Part shown: piece by piece, positions 12,850 to 26,500 of the stretch
Layout: each line of letters opens with the position of its first letter
Position numbering within the stretch: the stretch's first letter is position 1
From: Lophius americanus
Taxonomy: Eukaryota > Chordata > Actinopteri > Lophiiformes > Lophiidae
Assembly: GCA_037951165.1 (NCBI GenBank)
Contig: JBBDHG010000112.1
Location: forward strand, 4,404,501-4,468,500
Direction: 5' to 3'
DNA length: 64,000 nucleotides
Translations under genes and position numbers: made by a program
The notes under the pieces: model-generated
Told to the model about the DNA's origin: nothing
Seen by the model: the letters and a program-made list of their open reading frames with translations, nothing else
Database searches by the model: none

Positions 12850-13135
12850 GTGGTGGAAATGTATGTCATCGGTATCCCATCGTGCCAAAATTCCAGAGGA
12901 GGTGAAGAAGAGGGTGTTTGAAATACATCAGTCTGGGGCATTATACATACCTATTTGTAAAGCTCTGGGATGCCACTGATCCACAGTATGAGACAATATC
13001 AGCCAATAAAAAAAACTTGGAAGAATAGTGAACCTTGCAAGAAGGGGCTGACAATTCAGAGGATCCATACAGCAGCCATCATCGAGCTGACTAAAAGGGT
13101 TAACAAAGCAGTACTGAAAGCAAGGTAAGCATGCC
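12850..13135 (+). mobile_element. Tc1/mariner-like transposase N-terminal relic
   Basis: An ATG at 12862 opens a frame reading MSSVSHRAKIPEEVKKRVFE, then IHQSG and ICKALG. This is the first helix-turn-helix of Tc1 transposases. After a frameshift, KTWKNSEPCKKG and a segment resembling the second DNA-binding helix follow. The DDE catalytic domain is absent, so the copy is dead. Orientation is plus. Confidence 0.75.
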
Positions 13136-13540
13136 TGCATGATTTCATCTTGTTACCGATCACTTTCAAAAGTACAGAATATAAAGCGGAAACAACCCGG
13201 AAGAAATCAATACATTTGGTGAGAGAGTACTGATTCTTAATAATTTACTACGTATTCAACAAGTACAAAATTGTCAGTCCTTGTTAAGGCTCTTTAAAAA
13301 AAGAAAATCTATTTTTTCACACTTAAATTTTCCTCCAATATAGCGTTTTTTAGGAAAGGGATCATAAACACTCGTTGCCACCAACCGTTAAACAAGAAGG
13401 GGAATTAGGACTCCCTCATAATGGGTAAATATCCAAATAAACTCTGAGCATTGTCAGGTACCAGAAACACTGGAAGATGTAGTTATAAACTGCAGGAGAA
13501 ATATGATAGAGCGAAAGAACATGATGGAGGGAATGGAACG

Positions 13541-13715
13541 GTTAGATAGATAGATAGAGAGATTGATAGTCGGATGGATCGATATTAGTAGCTGTGCAGT
13601 GCAGTACTTAGCTCTCTCCAGAAGATGACAGTATTGCGACACCATGACTTCTAAACTGTATTTAAAGCCTGAAGAAGAAGAGGAGGAGGGAGAAGAAGAA
13701 AGAAGAAGAAAAATA
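13541..13715. repeat. Simple repeats (GATA)n and (GAA)n
   Basis: TAGATAGATAGATAG at about 13541-13557 and a purine-rich (GAA/GGA) tract at about 13670-13715. No coding function. Confidence 0.7.
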
Positions 13716-13894
13716 ACAGCAACAACACAAGTCTCTCTGGGCTGGATTCTAAAGAAAGACTAAGCGACCGCTTAGTGGAAATCAAGGGGAATATAGACTA
13801 ATATAAATGAATTGATCTAATTAATTATATAGAGGATTCAGTCAACAATTTACGACACATTTCGCTGTTTTCCAACCTGAAATTCCCAATCATT

Positions 13895-13940
13895 CGGTTG
13901 CTAGGTGTCTCAGCGTCCACTGTGTACCGTTGCTAAGCTA
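13895..13940. promoter_or_regulatory. Paired RFX X-box half-sites upstream of ARMC9
   Basis: GGTTGCTAGG (13896-13905) and CCGTTGCTAAG (13928-13938) both contain the GTTGCTAR half of the RFX X-box that drives ciliary genes. They lie about 0.7 kb upstream of the ARMC9 start codon. Neither has a good second half-site, so function is inferred from motif and from ARMC9 being a ciliary gene. Confidence 0.3.
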
Positions 13941-14597
13941 ATGGCTAAGATAGCTAAGTTGTTTGAATTTAGCTGTTAAATGGACCCAGTAATGTTTCAC
14001 GGGAGATGGATTATGTAACAATCCGCTTCAGATGAGCACATTGAGTTGATAGTGATAAATTCCTGCTTTAACTAAGTGCGTGATGTTGCGAATAAGGTGT
14101 GAGTTGTTTTTATGTCCTCTGACTTAGATTGGCAGCCAGTCGGTTTCGAGCTCGCCACACGTTTGGAAAATACTGATTGTTGAAGATATTGTGAGAAGAG
14201 GAACATTATATTATTATTTATGTTTACTAGCTGTACTTTAAAACGCCGAGAAGCATGATATTTGGTTGATACTTGATGGACAATACTACCGATAAGGATA
14301 AGTCGTAGCATATAAACGTTACGGGAGGTTATGTGAATCGCACATTTCAACAAGGCATTTCAAAGCGCTTAAAAAAATGTTGTCTAGAACAATGACAAAC
14401 ATAAAACAGCATAAAAAGCATTTAGAGATGAAAAAGAGTGAAACTAAATTAAATTAAACGTTAAAGTTCTAGTGCTGTGTAAGACAGAAAGATTAGTAGA
14501 TTGATGAAAAGGTGGTAAAACACAGAAACATCTCCGTCCTTTATTTTAAAGAAGTGTGAGGTGTACTACTCGCATGAATTGCAGGGAAACGGGAAGA

Positions 14598-17500
14598 ATG
14601 GGGGACGTCTTGGCAACTGAGGCCGATCTTCTTGGAATGATTAAGGAGGTAACAAATTTAGATCTTGATAATGCACACTGAACAGTATGCAGTCACTTGA
14701 TGAGCATCAATGCAACTTTATTTAAATCAAACAAGATGCACAACGTTTATTCATCAAAATATTCTTGATATAGTTTAATATCAGAAAGTTTTTTCAAGAT
14801 GATATGTGCACCTTTTTAATTTGGATGACTTACACACAGCGCCATTCTTCACTGGTTAAGATGGACCTATGCACTCTGTTTTTTATTGTATCTTTTGCAG
14901 TACCTCAAGTTTGAGAACTTTGAAGACACCATTCTTAGTTTTGAAAAAGAGTGCAAAAACAAGGGCAAGCTTGTCTCACAACCTCACGGAAGTGCCTTCA
15001 GAGATACAAAAATTAAGATCATTCAGGTAAATTATACAGTTCTCCAATCCTGTAATTTCTACAAATGTGTTTATTATTTGTGGACGTGGCATCTAGGGAT
15101 GGATAAAAGGAGTGGGGGAAATAGCAAATGATTTCTGCTCAAACATTGATAATTATTATTGCTGTACTGTTATTGTAAACTAGGAAATTACAGTTTATGC
15201 ATTTAATGTTGCTGTAATTTGTCAAAACTGGTAAACTTACTGATTTTGTAAAATAAGGGTTTTACATTATTTTTCTATTTGGATTCTATTTCCAAGCCTG
15301 TCAGGTATTAACCGCATTTGAATAAAAAGAAGAAATTGCTGTTGCTTGCACGTACATTACATTTTTCCCATGGTTCTTGTTTTTCACTTACTCACTCTTG
15401 TTTTACTATGACTTCTTTAGAAAGACCTCCTTAGCTGTTTCGATGATGGAGACCACAAAGTGTTCCTTGAACTGTGGACGGACAATATTCCCGATGAGGT
15501 AATGGACACACACACTGAGGCCCAGAGCTTGGAATTCTATCTTCACATCCACTTCGCTATCTACCCACTGAGGAACCAATATGGGAGACACGTACGTACA
15601 TCTGTCTGCATTTTTATTGCTTGTTTAATTCTTTGAGTCTTACTATGTTGAATAATTTGCAAACAAAAATATATTAAAGTCTTTCCATGCGATTGTTCCC
15701 TATACATGAGTGTCTTTATGTGCTATTTTTCAACATGTCCACTAAGCTGCGCTGCAGGCTTTTTTCCAGTGTGTCAACAATGGCATTAATATGATATCAC
15801 ACTGTGCAAGCAATCCTTTTCTAACCTCTGTAATGCACCTTTCAGTTTACGGGTGGTCTGAATTTAAATGTTTATATGGCTATTAAAGTATTCAGTTTAC
15901 TGTTATGATTTTAGGATTATAGCCAAGATCGTATATATGATTGACTTAAAATTGGTCAATTCACCTTAAAATCTGAATGTGTCTCCAGAACCGAGCTGAG
16001 TTTGAGGAAAGAATTTCCTTCTTCAAGCAGTACCTGGAAACCCGGGGAGCAGCACTGAGCCAGACCACAAAGTTTCTACCTTACTATGCTTTGCCTTTTG
16101 TTCCAAACCCCACTGTCCACCCCTCCTTCAAAGATCTTTTCCAGGTGCTCTGCTAACTCTGGAACATTACCAAGTTGATCATTGCTAATTATTTATTACA
16201 TATGCAACAGTACTACTTTAGTAATTCATTTTTTCCCAATCTGCTTTATACTTAGGATTCCTGGATACCACAATTGAAGGATAAGCTGGTACAGTTTCTG
16301 TCAGTTACTCTGAAGGCGTCCAACACCCCAAGGCTGCTGACTTTATATGTATCTTTTATCATGGCTTCCTCATATGTTACTGCATGGAAAACCATCAGGG
16401 TACAGATGGACAAGGATTTCATTGGCTTTGCCCTTTGCTGTACTGTTTAAGGGTAGTCAATATAACGGGTTATTATGCAAACTTCTGACCGGTACTGTGT
16501 ATTTATAAACGACACACAGTGAAATAGTAGTTCAACTTGTTCAACCTCTTTCAATGTCATTGAATTAGACTTCTTACAATGTGATATTGACATGTGATTG
16601 CTCTCACAAAACCACATAAAATTAAATTTCTGTTGTGCAGACTCACCAGATGATACAAATGTTGTTAGGAATTGGTTTTATATCTAGAAATCCATGGTGT
16701 AGGGAAAGAAGAAAACTAAACCAGCAGGGGAAGATGTCAATACACGCCCTGTGCAGTTGGCATAAACTGTGACTAAAAAGCGTTATGGAGGTGACCAGAG
16801 AATTCTTTAACAGGACACTGTTTATCAGAGCAAGTCGTTCGAAATCTTTATCAAACGGCATGCGTGAAACAATGCGTGTTTGGCTTGTGCCATCACTCTG
16901 AAAAAAACATGGAAGTTATGGATTAAATGAACAATTTGATAAATACAATAGAAATGTGTGATTAGTTCAAAGAAGAGTACTAGTTTGTATTCCTTAACAG
17001 GTATCATGCAGAGGGAAGGAGGAAGGAGTACTAAAGGTAACCGTCCATTACAAAATAATCTCTCCATTACAGTTTATTACATTTGTAAAATAGTTTGTAT
17101 CTATCACTGAAGAATTATACTGCAAGTTAATACATTTCTTGAATCCGGGATGAAATAGCTTTCCAGCCACTCAAATCCCAAGAACAGAACAGCTTATTGT
17201 TTTACCTGAGTGGAGATTATTCCAGAAAACATTTACAATTTTTTTTTACAACTAACAGTTCTTACTTTTACGCGGCTGTTGTTTTATATACAAATCTGAG
17301 CTCATTTGTATTGATAATTCAGAAAATGTAGGAGTGCTTTGCTTGTGCTAAACTTATGCTAGAGATAGTTGTGGTGCTGTAACTGTTGCCATTGTTAATG
17401 AATCCAAATGTTAAAGTTTACAAAGTACTCATTGCTTCTGTAGAGATGAAAATCTTTAATCTCAGATTATATGTTAAAAAATTTGTTTCAAAAAGCTGAT

Positions 17501-20500
17501 TAACAGTCATCCATATTACATGCAATTACTAATCAGTTCTTATATTAGTCAAAATGTGACTTATAATTTTTTTTGCATGTATGTGTGTGTCTGTGTGTGT
17601 GTGTACAGAAGTCATACAGCAGTTACAACTCCAGCTGATTGAATCGGACCGACGTAATGCCAACTACATGCGAAAGTTTAACAAGATACAGGCCGACTAC
17701 CACAACCTGAGTAGGATCACTGCTGAGTTGGTCGATTCATTAGAAGCCACGGTCAGCGGAAAAAATGTAGGTTGGTTTGTTTGCAGGGAAGCAAACACAC
17801 ACATTCTAGCTCACGAGCCATAGGCAAATTACATGGATGCACACTGCTATTGGCACAAAAGAATAAATGGTTGCTCCAGAATTTTTGCACCATATGTAAA
17901 TTTTACATTTTGTATTTAAACTTTGAAGATTTTTTTAAAAATGTATTAAAATATTTTTTTCCATATTCTATACTTCTTAACATGCAAACCAAACTGTTCA
18001 AGGTGAAACAGCGGTTAAAAGGGATGCAAAAATAGCAGCCCTGGTCTTCTTCCCTCTCCCCACACGTGATCTACCCACACATGATGTCTAACCTCAAGGG
18101 TCCTAATGTGTTTTTGCAGATCTCCCCTGAGTATCTACAGAGTGTGTGTGTTCGTCTGTTCAGCAGCCAAATGAGGCAGAGCGTGGTGCAGAGCACCGAC
18201 TTCACCCGACCTGGCACTGTGAGTGAGAGCACACACAAACCTTTCTCTTTTCATTTCAGTGTCAGTAAAACAACAAAGCAAGATCGTCTTGTGCAAAACG
18301 TCAATTAGGGTGGCTGTTGACAAAAACCGTATCATTATGCTAAAATAATAGTAAAATAAATCATTGTCAAGGCCTCCCGTCACACATAGCACTCAGGTCA
18401 GCACCATATTTGATAAGGATTTTAAGAAACTGTTTGTAAAGGGTGGGTTCATGACAGACACTTTATATAATAAAACGGCTATTAGGTTCCTGGAAAAAGG
18501 TGGCCACATCCTGGTTTTGTATTAGTACACGCACAGATAGGCTTAAAAGCTGAATACCCATGGTATAGCTTGCAAATGAAATCAAAGACCAGTTTTATTT
18601 CTCATTTCATTCTCTCCTTAATATATAGTATTTCTCTGCCCTAAAAAAGTTTTTTACCAAGTACCGTTTTTTACCTGTACTCTTAGGCCTTATTGTGGGG
18701 TGAGTGGTGCAGCTCTGTGCATCTACGCTGTTGAAGGTTTTTCCATCTTTTGAGCTTAAGGGAATACCACAGCCCTGTTTCTCTGGTCATGTATCATCAA
18801 TATCAATAGTGTTTCTGTGTTTGAACTGCTTCAACTTTCAGTTTTATGAAAAGACCACCTCTTTACAGCAGAAGAGGACCCATCTAAAACACTTGGGCAT
18901 ACTTAAAGTTGCTCTCATCGTGGCATTGACCTTTAGTTTGTGAAATCCTGTTTCTTTCTCGTTTGAACTGATCCATTTCTCTCTCTGTGTTTATGTTGTG
19001 TGTGTAATGCTTTTGTCCACAAAGGGATATTATTCTATGAGTCCGTATGATGATGACTATGTAAGTTTCATGTTTTCATCTTTACTTGCTGTCGTCAGCC
19101 CCCACCTTCCACCTTGCTTGTTCCCTGCTTCCTCCCATCTCCTCCTTTTTTCCCGTTTCTCATGACTGTCTCCACTTCCTTTAATACGGATATGAATTCA
19201 TTGGTAAGCTTTTGTACTCCATCTGTGTTTCCTGACCTTTTCCAGGAAGAATGTGGCTCCTACAAGGCTGTTCTTCTTTATAGAGAGATTTGACCTCATT
19301 TGTTGGGAAAATGAACTCTTTTTATGTTAGGTCAGTTGTTGTTATGCAAACAAGAGCATCTCTTTCAGGTGCACCTGGTCTTTAAATTCCTTTGTTATAA
19401 AAGAAAACTTTGTTCCTCTTCTCAGAACGTCTTATGGAATATCCCTCTTCATTTTGATGATTGCTGTCCGTGTCAGTTTCCTGCCCATTACTTTTGTGTA
19501 ACGGGACAGTTTTGAAAGAATTTAGACAAGCCACTATAACAGGACAAGACTAGCTAACACAAGGTGCTTGGGTGTAAAAGCACCTCTCCAGGTCAGGTTG
19601 TCAAACAGGGTAGATTCAATTACACCTGCTTGAAAAGAGGCTATCAGAACACATTTATATAACTGTGGCTGTTCTTAACACCATTAATAGCAGGAACTGA
19701 ATTCAAAGATAAAACTTATTAAATAATAATGTTAACTTCAGTCACTTCCATAATGTCAGGTTGTGCCTTTAGTTGTATATGATCCAAAATCTCTCATCAG
19801 TTCATCTCGTCTGATTTCTGAACTATTGTTATAATTTCCAATAGCCCACGTAAAATGTTTTTCTTAAATGTCACTGAGACCAGCCATTTTTCCCTCACAT
19901 AAACTAACATTGACATTGACTACCCTTGAGCTTGCAACATAAATCCGTGCTGACCATAATTTATGCTATTGTAAAATTGGGATGGCTTTCACGGATTTGC
20001 TTCTCCCCTGTGGTTTAGGTCGCTGCAGGCGAAACCTAGTTCATACTATTGAGTGGTGCTTTCTGCTTAGACGATAACATCAACGATAGATTGTGTTCAG
20101 CTGTTATCGCGGTGGTCATAAAAGAGTGAGGGGTGAGAGGATACGATAAAGACGGTAATAAGAGTCAATCCATGGCTTTTGTAAACTGCTTTGTCAGAGA
20201 ATTGAGGTCAAGTCTTATCTTTGTGTGGCTGAAATCTGAGAAAATCAGTCCTCTCAAATTTGAAAAGTTCTATCCATTATGCAGAAAGTTGTAGTTTTTG
20301 CTTCTGTAAACTTTGCAGGCAAATTATTCAATTTGACCCCCACTATTTGCAAATACACAACAGGAGCATTTGATGAAAAAAATGATTCCATCTCCCTGTA
20401 TTCCAGGCAGCCGAATGTTTAATGTCTTTCGGACATATTCCTCCTAATCTTTCAGCATTCTTTAGGGCCTGTTCAGAGAGACAGGAATTTGGTTAGAGAT

Positions 20501-23500
20501 GGAGGTATCAAAGTTCTCCACATCCGTATAACCTGTTGCACTCCAAAGCAAAAATGTGACCAGACCACCTGATATGTCAGATAATACTCCCTTCATCTGA
20601 CCCCACATTACTCCACCAGATTTTATTTCACATGCCAAAAATTCGCTTTCAGCACTACTTTTACCCTCATCGCACACACCGCCTACCACCACCGTAATAA
20701 TCCCTATTCTCTCAGAAGAATGTACTTCCTTCTCTTGACAACAAGATGCAAACTCGCAATGTTAGTACTGTGATGTGTAGCGACTAAAGGATCCTCTGTT
20801 TCATACTAATCTACTAAACATGTTTTAATGACATTGCATTTTTAATCTTAGCCTACCTGCCAGTGACTGCATGAGTGACACACAGTGCTCGACTGTATGT
20901 CTGGGGTTTCAGCATGTACTACAAGCATGAAGCATGCAGAAACTAATTAAGACAATATCTAACTATATTGTTTGCTAAATAATGGACGGCAGTAAAAATG
21001 TAATGTAGGAACACTAAATACACTAAAATACACTCTCATTATTTTCTTTTGTCAATGTTGCTCCCGTAAAGGCCTCGTCCATGCTACGAGCATCCGTTGC
21101 CCCATCGTAAGTCTTTGACTCAGCCAATATGTACAGTTTGATAAGTGTCATGATAAAGCATGGGTGACATGTCTATATCTTTTATCAATAGGAGACCCAA
21201 AGACGTACCAATGCTGCCCTCGCTGGACTACATAAAGCTGAAGAAAGACTTGGTTGAAGGCCCGGACAGACTCAGATCCCGGCTGCTTCAAGCACTGCGC
21301 TGGGTAATTGTTCATATTCTTTCTTATTTCACTTGTGCTTAAACCAATGTTTTGCATATACTTATATATTCATCATAGTCACAATTGCAGTTACTCACAG
21401 AGCCGTCATGAACAACAATTTTTAGGGCTGTAATCCTCACTATGTCTCGATATTAAATCCTTGCATTTCTGCCTTACCTTTGTTTGTTTGTGTTTTGCTT
21501 AAATATCTAATCCCTTCAATAATGGTAAATAACATGGAGTCTCACGCCTTGACTCCACTGGCAACGTCGCGGTCGCATTCCATCCGCGGTTTTGTTGTTT
21601 CAAAAATAGACTAGGCGCATATTTGTGACAGAGCAGAGCGTTGAGCTGCTGCTGGGACATGCATCTTTCTCTGTTACACCTGTGGAATCACATACATTGA
21701 TCTAATTGGCAGCGACCAGGACCGATGACCGTGGCACAGCCGTAGCGGTACGCAACGTTCCCAGTTGAATCAAGTCTTTACATTAGAAGCATTTTTTTTT
21801 TTTACAGCATCAATATTTTGAAATGACCATGAGAGGGATTACTGAATGCTAATGCTTTTGTGAGTCATCTCCATTCTTCAGAGTCAAACCATTTAATAAG
21901 CAAAAGGAGTGTGAACTTGGTTGTGATATTAGTTTTGGCTATTGAGACTGGTGTTACACAATTTATGAAGGTTGTAATCGAAACCGTTATGTTTCTCTAA
22001 GGACGAAGAAACTCTTGGTGAAGAGAATTTTCACCTAATTTCAGAAATGTCCATGTTTGTTCAACAGCCATTTGTACCAAGCTTTCTGATTGGTTTGATT
22101 GGTCCTGCTGAAACCAGTCATTAGGTAGCTGTGTGGATGAAATTTCTCATACTCACTTATATTCACCTGTGCTGCGTCTGTCTCTCCTGTTTCTGTTTAG
22201 AGATTGACTCGTTCACTACATGGAGAACAAAGAAACACAGTGCTTCTAGCCTACATCAGTAATGACCTGCTGGAGCGCTACAGCACCAAACAGGTGGGAC
22301 CAAAACCGTTTCACTTTTATTAGAATGTGCTGTTTTTGAGCTCTTAAATAATTAAGTAAGTAATAAGTAATTGTATATGTGAACTGAAATAACAGTCATT
22401 TTATTTTTTCCTAATTTGCTGTATAGCTTATTTAATAACCACATAAAAATAACTCATAGTCTATCAGCATCATTGTCTAATCAATCCCCACGCTGTGATT
22501 TCAGGCACACCTGTGCTGGTGGCCGCTTTATTGAGTGCCCCCATTTTTTTTTCTCACCTTCTTTTTACATACTGCTGAAAAATTCTTCAAGTTGAACAGC
22601 ATTAAAAACAGTCCATCCAGAATGTTACCATCTTGTGATAGCAAGCACTTTTGATCGTAAGACGCTGTTTGGGTGTCACTGATCAATTGCACATGTGCAT
22701 TATTGCTGAGAGGTGTATTTTTCACCTGTTGCCACAGCATGACATTGCAGTACTAAAATGCAATAACGGATCTGGCCCTCCTGCTAAGATTCCCAAACAC
22801 TTATTTAGACAGCTTAAGAGTTGCAACTGAAAACGCTCAATATTTTAAACCACGATACTTGTTTTGTTTACATAGAAAATCCTGCTTAATTCAATGAGAT
22901 CAAAGAACGAGATCATCCGCCAATACATGGCTCGTCTCATCAATGCTTTGGCATCCCTTGCAGAGGGTAAGTGCTCATTTTGCCATTACACTGGGTTAAA
23001 TGGTTTAAAAAGGCTGATAATTCTTTAGATATTTTATTGCTTGCTGGCATTGTTAACATAGATTAATGGAAAACTTCAATTATAACTTCCCGTAGTAGAG
23101 TATTTTATGTCCATGTAATATATTAAAGTGATTTAAATAAAACAAGTGGATATTTATAAATAAAATGTAACATGTTGTTTTCACATTACAGGTCGGGCTT
23201 ACCTCTCCCAAATTCCTATCCTTTTGAAACTTATGACAGGCACACTTAGAATGGAGGAAAAAGACTCCCTTACCAGAGAGAAAGTGCTTGTGGCCCTGCA
23301 GAAACTCAGCCTTCGGTAAATATTAGAACAACCACCTTCTCTCCCCAGCTTCTGAGCGATCAATTGCATGCATACGCCATGCTAACTCACACATAGGAAA
23401 TTTAGATTCAAGATTGCATTGAATATAAAGCAACCAATCAGATAAAGATTCTCATTTCAACTTAAATTACCAACATTTTAATAGTAAAAACAAGTATTGT

Positions 23501-26500
23501 CCTCAAAATTATTCTTCATTGTTTCTGCTTTTAGCTTGTCCACGCACATAAGATATGATAGTAATCTAATGCCTGCTAATTTTATGGACATGAAACTCTA
23601 TTCATGTGGTGTTGTGGGACGCAAACTGTGAAGTCAAAGATGGTTTAATTCATCTATGATCACTCTGGGTTGTAGGAGGAGCCTGCAGACAGCAATGATA
23701 GCAGATGATTTGATTGGCTGGTTGGTGAATGAGCTGCAGGATTCCGACTGTCTGAGTGACAACACCTTGGAGTACTCTGCTGCTCTGCTCATGAACCTTT
23801 GTCTGCGCACAAAAGGTAAACCTGAGTCCCAGGCACAACACAGGCATAATTGTCAAATAACCCAACCCTTTTTAGCCACATGCTGTCTTCGTTAGTCATG
23901 AATAGTTTGGATCTAAAAACATGGATAAAAACACACATTTTAAGAAACATTTAACTAATGTACAGCACTCTAAAACTACTGACGTATGTTTGTGTTTGTT
24001 TGATTGTGTGTGTGTGCGGGTGTGATGGATGGCTGTTTTTTTATGCAGGAAAAAGAAAGTGTGCAGAGAATGCTAAACATGTTCTAAAGGTTCTAACTGA
24101 CCTACTTGGACATGATAACCATGAGGTAATACACATGTCAGTCAGCACTTACACACAGATATTATGCGCACTATGTCTGCATTGCACTCACATAAGTCAT
24201 AGTTCATACCTGTTAACACACGCAGTATATTAACACTCTCTCCCACCCAGGAAAGGAAGAAATAAAGGAGTGAGGAACATTTTACATCACTAAACTAAAA
24301 CCAAAATCTAACTAAAGAAGCAGACTACACACATACTAGCTTTTTAGTTTAAAGCAGTCATGTTGTAAACTGGTTAACAGTAACAACGATAACATCATCA
24401 TACTTTATGATGTTATTGTGAAAAACATTCCTCCAACACAATCTCAAATTTGATGTTTTTGTAATGCCTTAAATGTCCAGAGCAGCTCACTCTGAGGTTA
24501 ATAGAAATGTTTAGATGACATGACTTAGAAACAATTCTACATTTTAGAAATTAAACAGCACTCATCATAGTAGTGCAGCCTCATCGGGGCTTCAGATGGC
24601 AACTGAAATAGTTGCAAATGTGACTAACTTTTTTATTTTGCAACCTGTTTTTTCATATCTGTTGCCATTGAAAACCATCCAGACGCAAATATACAATACA
24701 TTTAGTGTTTCCCAATCATTTATTTTTTATTTCAATTCATGAAAAGGGACTAGAGGCTCTGATAATGCTAAAATGTGAGCAACAAATCAAATCAGACAAG
24801 TGTTTACTTTTGGCATTGGTAGAATAGCTCGCTAATATAACTGTCAGCAGAACTTAGCATTGAGATATACTCCAAGATGCGTTCAATGTATATTCAGAAA
24901 CAAGCAGTTTCGGACAAATTAGATTTGTAACATCGCCATCAAAGCGTGTTCAAATGTTAGCTGGTAAAATGTAGTTTTTGGGATGAATCTTGGAGTCTTT
25001 TATTAATACAGTATACTGTATATGTTTATAATATTAATAATAAAGCTTTTATTAGGTACTGCCATAAAAGCAGACACATCCAGATTTTCTGTTAAATGTT
25101 TGATATCCTCCAGATATATAATATAGATATAATATACCGCATTTGCTACATTTAAATTTCTGAATATTTTTCAGAAAAAAAGGCTACCTTTTCGATAGCC
25201 CTAAAGACAATCAGGGCTGCTGATTAAAGTGATTATTTACAATATATATAATATATCAGGAAGATTAAAAAAAATGTCATGCTTATCTTATTGACCCAAT
25301 CAAACCGATTGATTTATCAGCACAAAATCAAGGCACAAGGCCGCATCAGGCTAAAAGACGTGTATCAGAAAGGAGGGTGTGGGAGTATACATAGCACTAT
25401 ATCAACATTGAAATGACCAATCAGGATCATGGACATATATATTTCTTCTTTGTAACCTTGTTTCCTTGTCGTTGAAAGCTACAAACTAAGGTTGTGTGTA
25501 TTGTTTTCTTTGCTTCCCTCAGATTTGGCCATATGTGAATGGAGCACTGTACAGTATCCTGTGTATTCCCTCTGTGAGACAGGAAGCCAAAGAGATGGTG
25601 AGATAGCAGAAATGTCTTCACCTGGTCAAAGGAAACGGATGTAGTTTGTATTTTTGTTCGGCCTTTATCTCCTGATGTTACCATACAGCTTGTATTTTGA
25701 AGGCAAAAGAGGGGTGAGCAGTCGTGTTGTCAAATGACAGTCACAGTAGTCAGAACCTGGTAGCTGCTGGGTTCTGTACAATGAAGTATGAATTATGGAA
25801 TAGACTGGTTCCTACCATTCTACCAACTTTCAGCTGCACAATCATACGCATATACAGCTGTGACATGTGCCTCTGCTCACATATGTGTAGAGCGTGGAGG
25901 AGATTCTCCGCTGCTACAGCGAAGAGAAGAACCCAGACCTTAACAGGCAGATTGAGTTCATCATTAAGCAGCTCAACTCAGGTTAGTGAAGTCAATTTCA
26001 CTGCTGTCATGTAATTATGGTTATGTATATAGATATATAGATATATATAGGTATAGATATCTGTCTGTCTGTCTTTCTATTAGTGTATGTAGAGTAAATG
26101 ATGCCTGCTGTTTTTTTGTAAATTCCCCTGAGTAGTAAGAACTTGTACTGTGCTCACAGCAGTCGATGAAGATGAGCAGGAGTCAGATGATGAAGAAGAA
26201 GAAGACGATGATGATGTGAGTCCTTCCTTCAGCTTGTTGACATTGATAAGTCACTTTTTAAAAAGAGTTCTAAACTTTTAAAGGGGTTAAAATGAGGGTG
26301 AGAGGAAACTGAACCAGTAGAGAACACCTAATATTTGACACATTTTCCAAACCCGTAAATGACAATCTCAGTATGACACAGATATTGGGTGTCTCCTTCC
26401 CGAATGTTTGTGCGTTTGTGCATGTAGGGGATTATGTGCCTGCCAAATACTGCATTCTGTGGGAAAAATGGGCCATCATGATAGAGTGTATCGTAGTATT

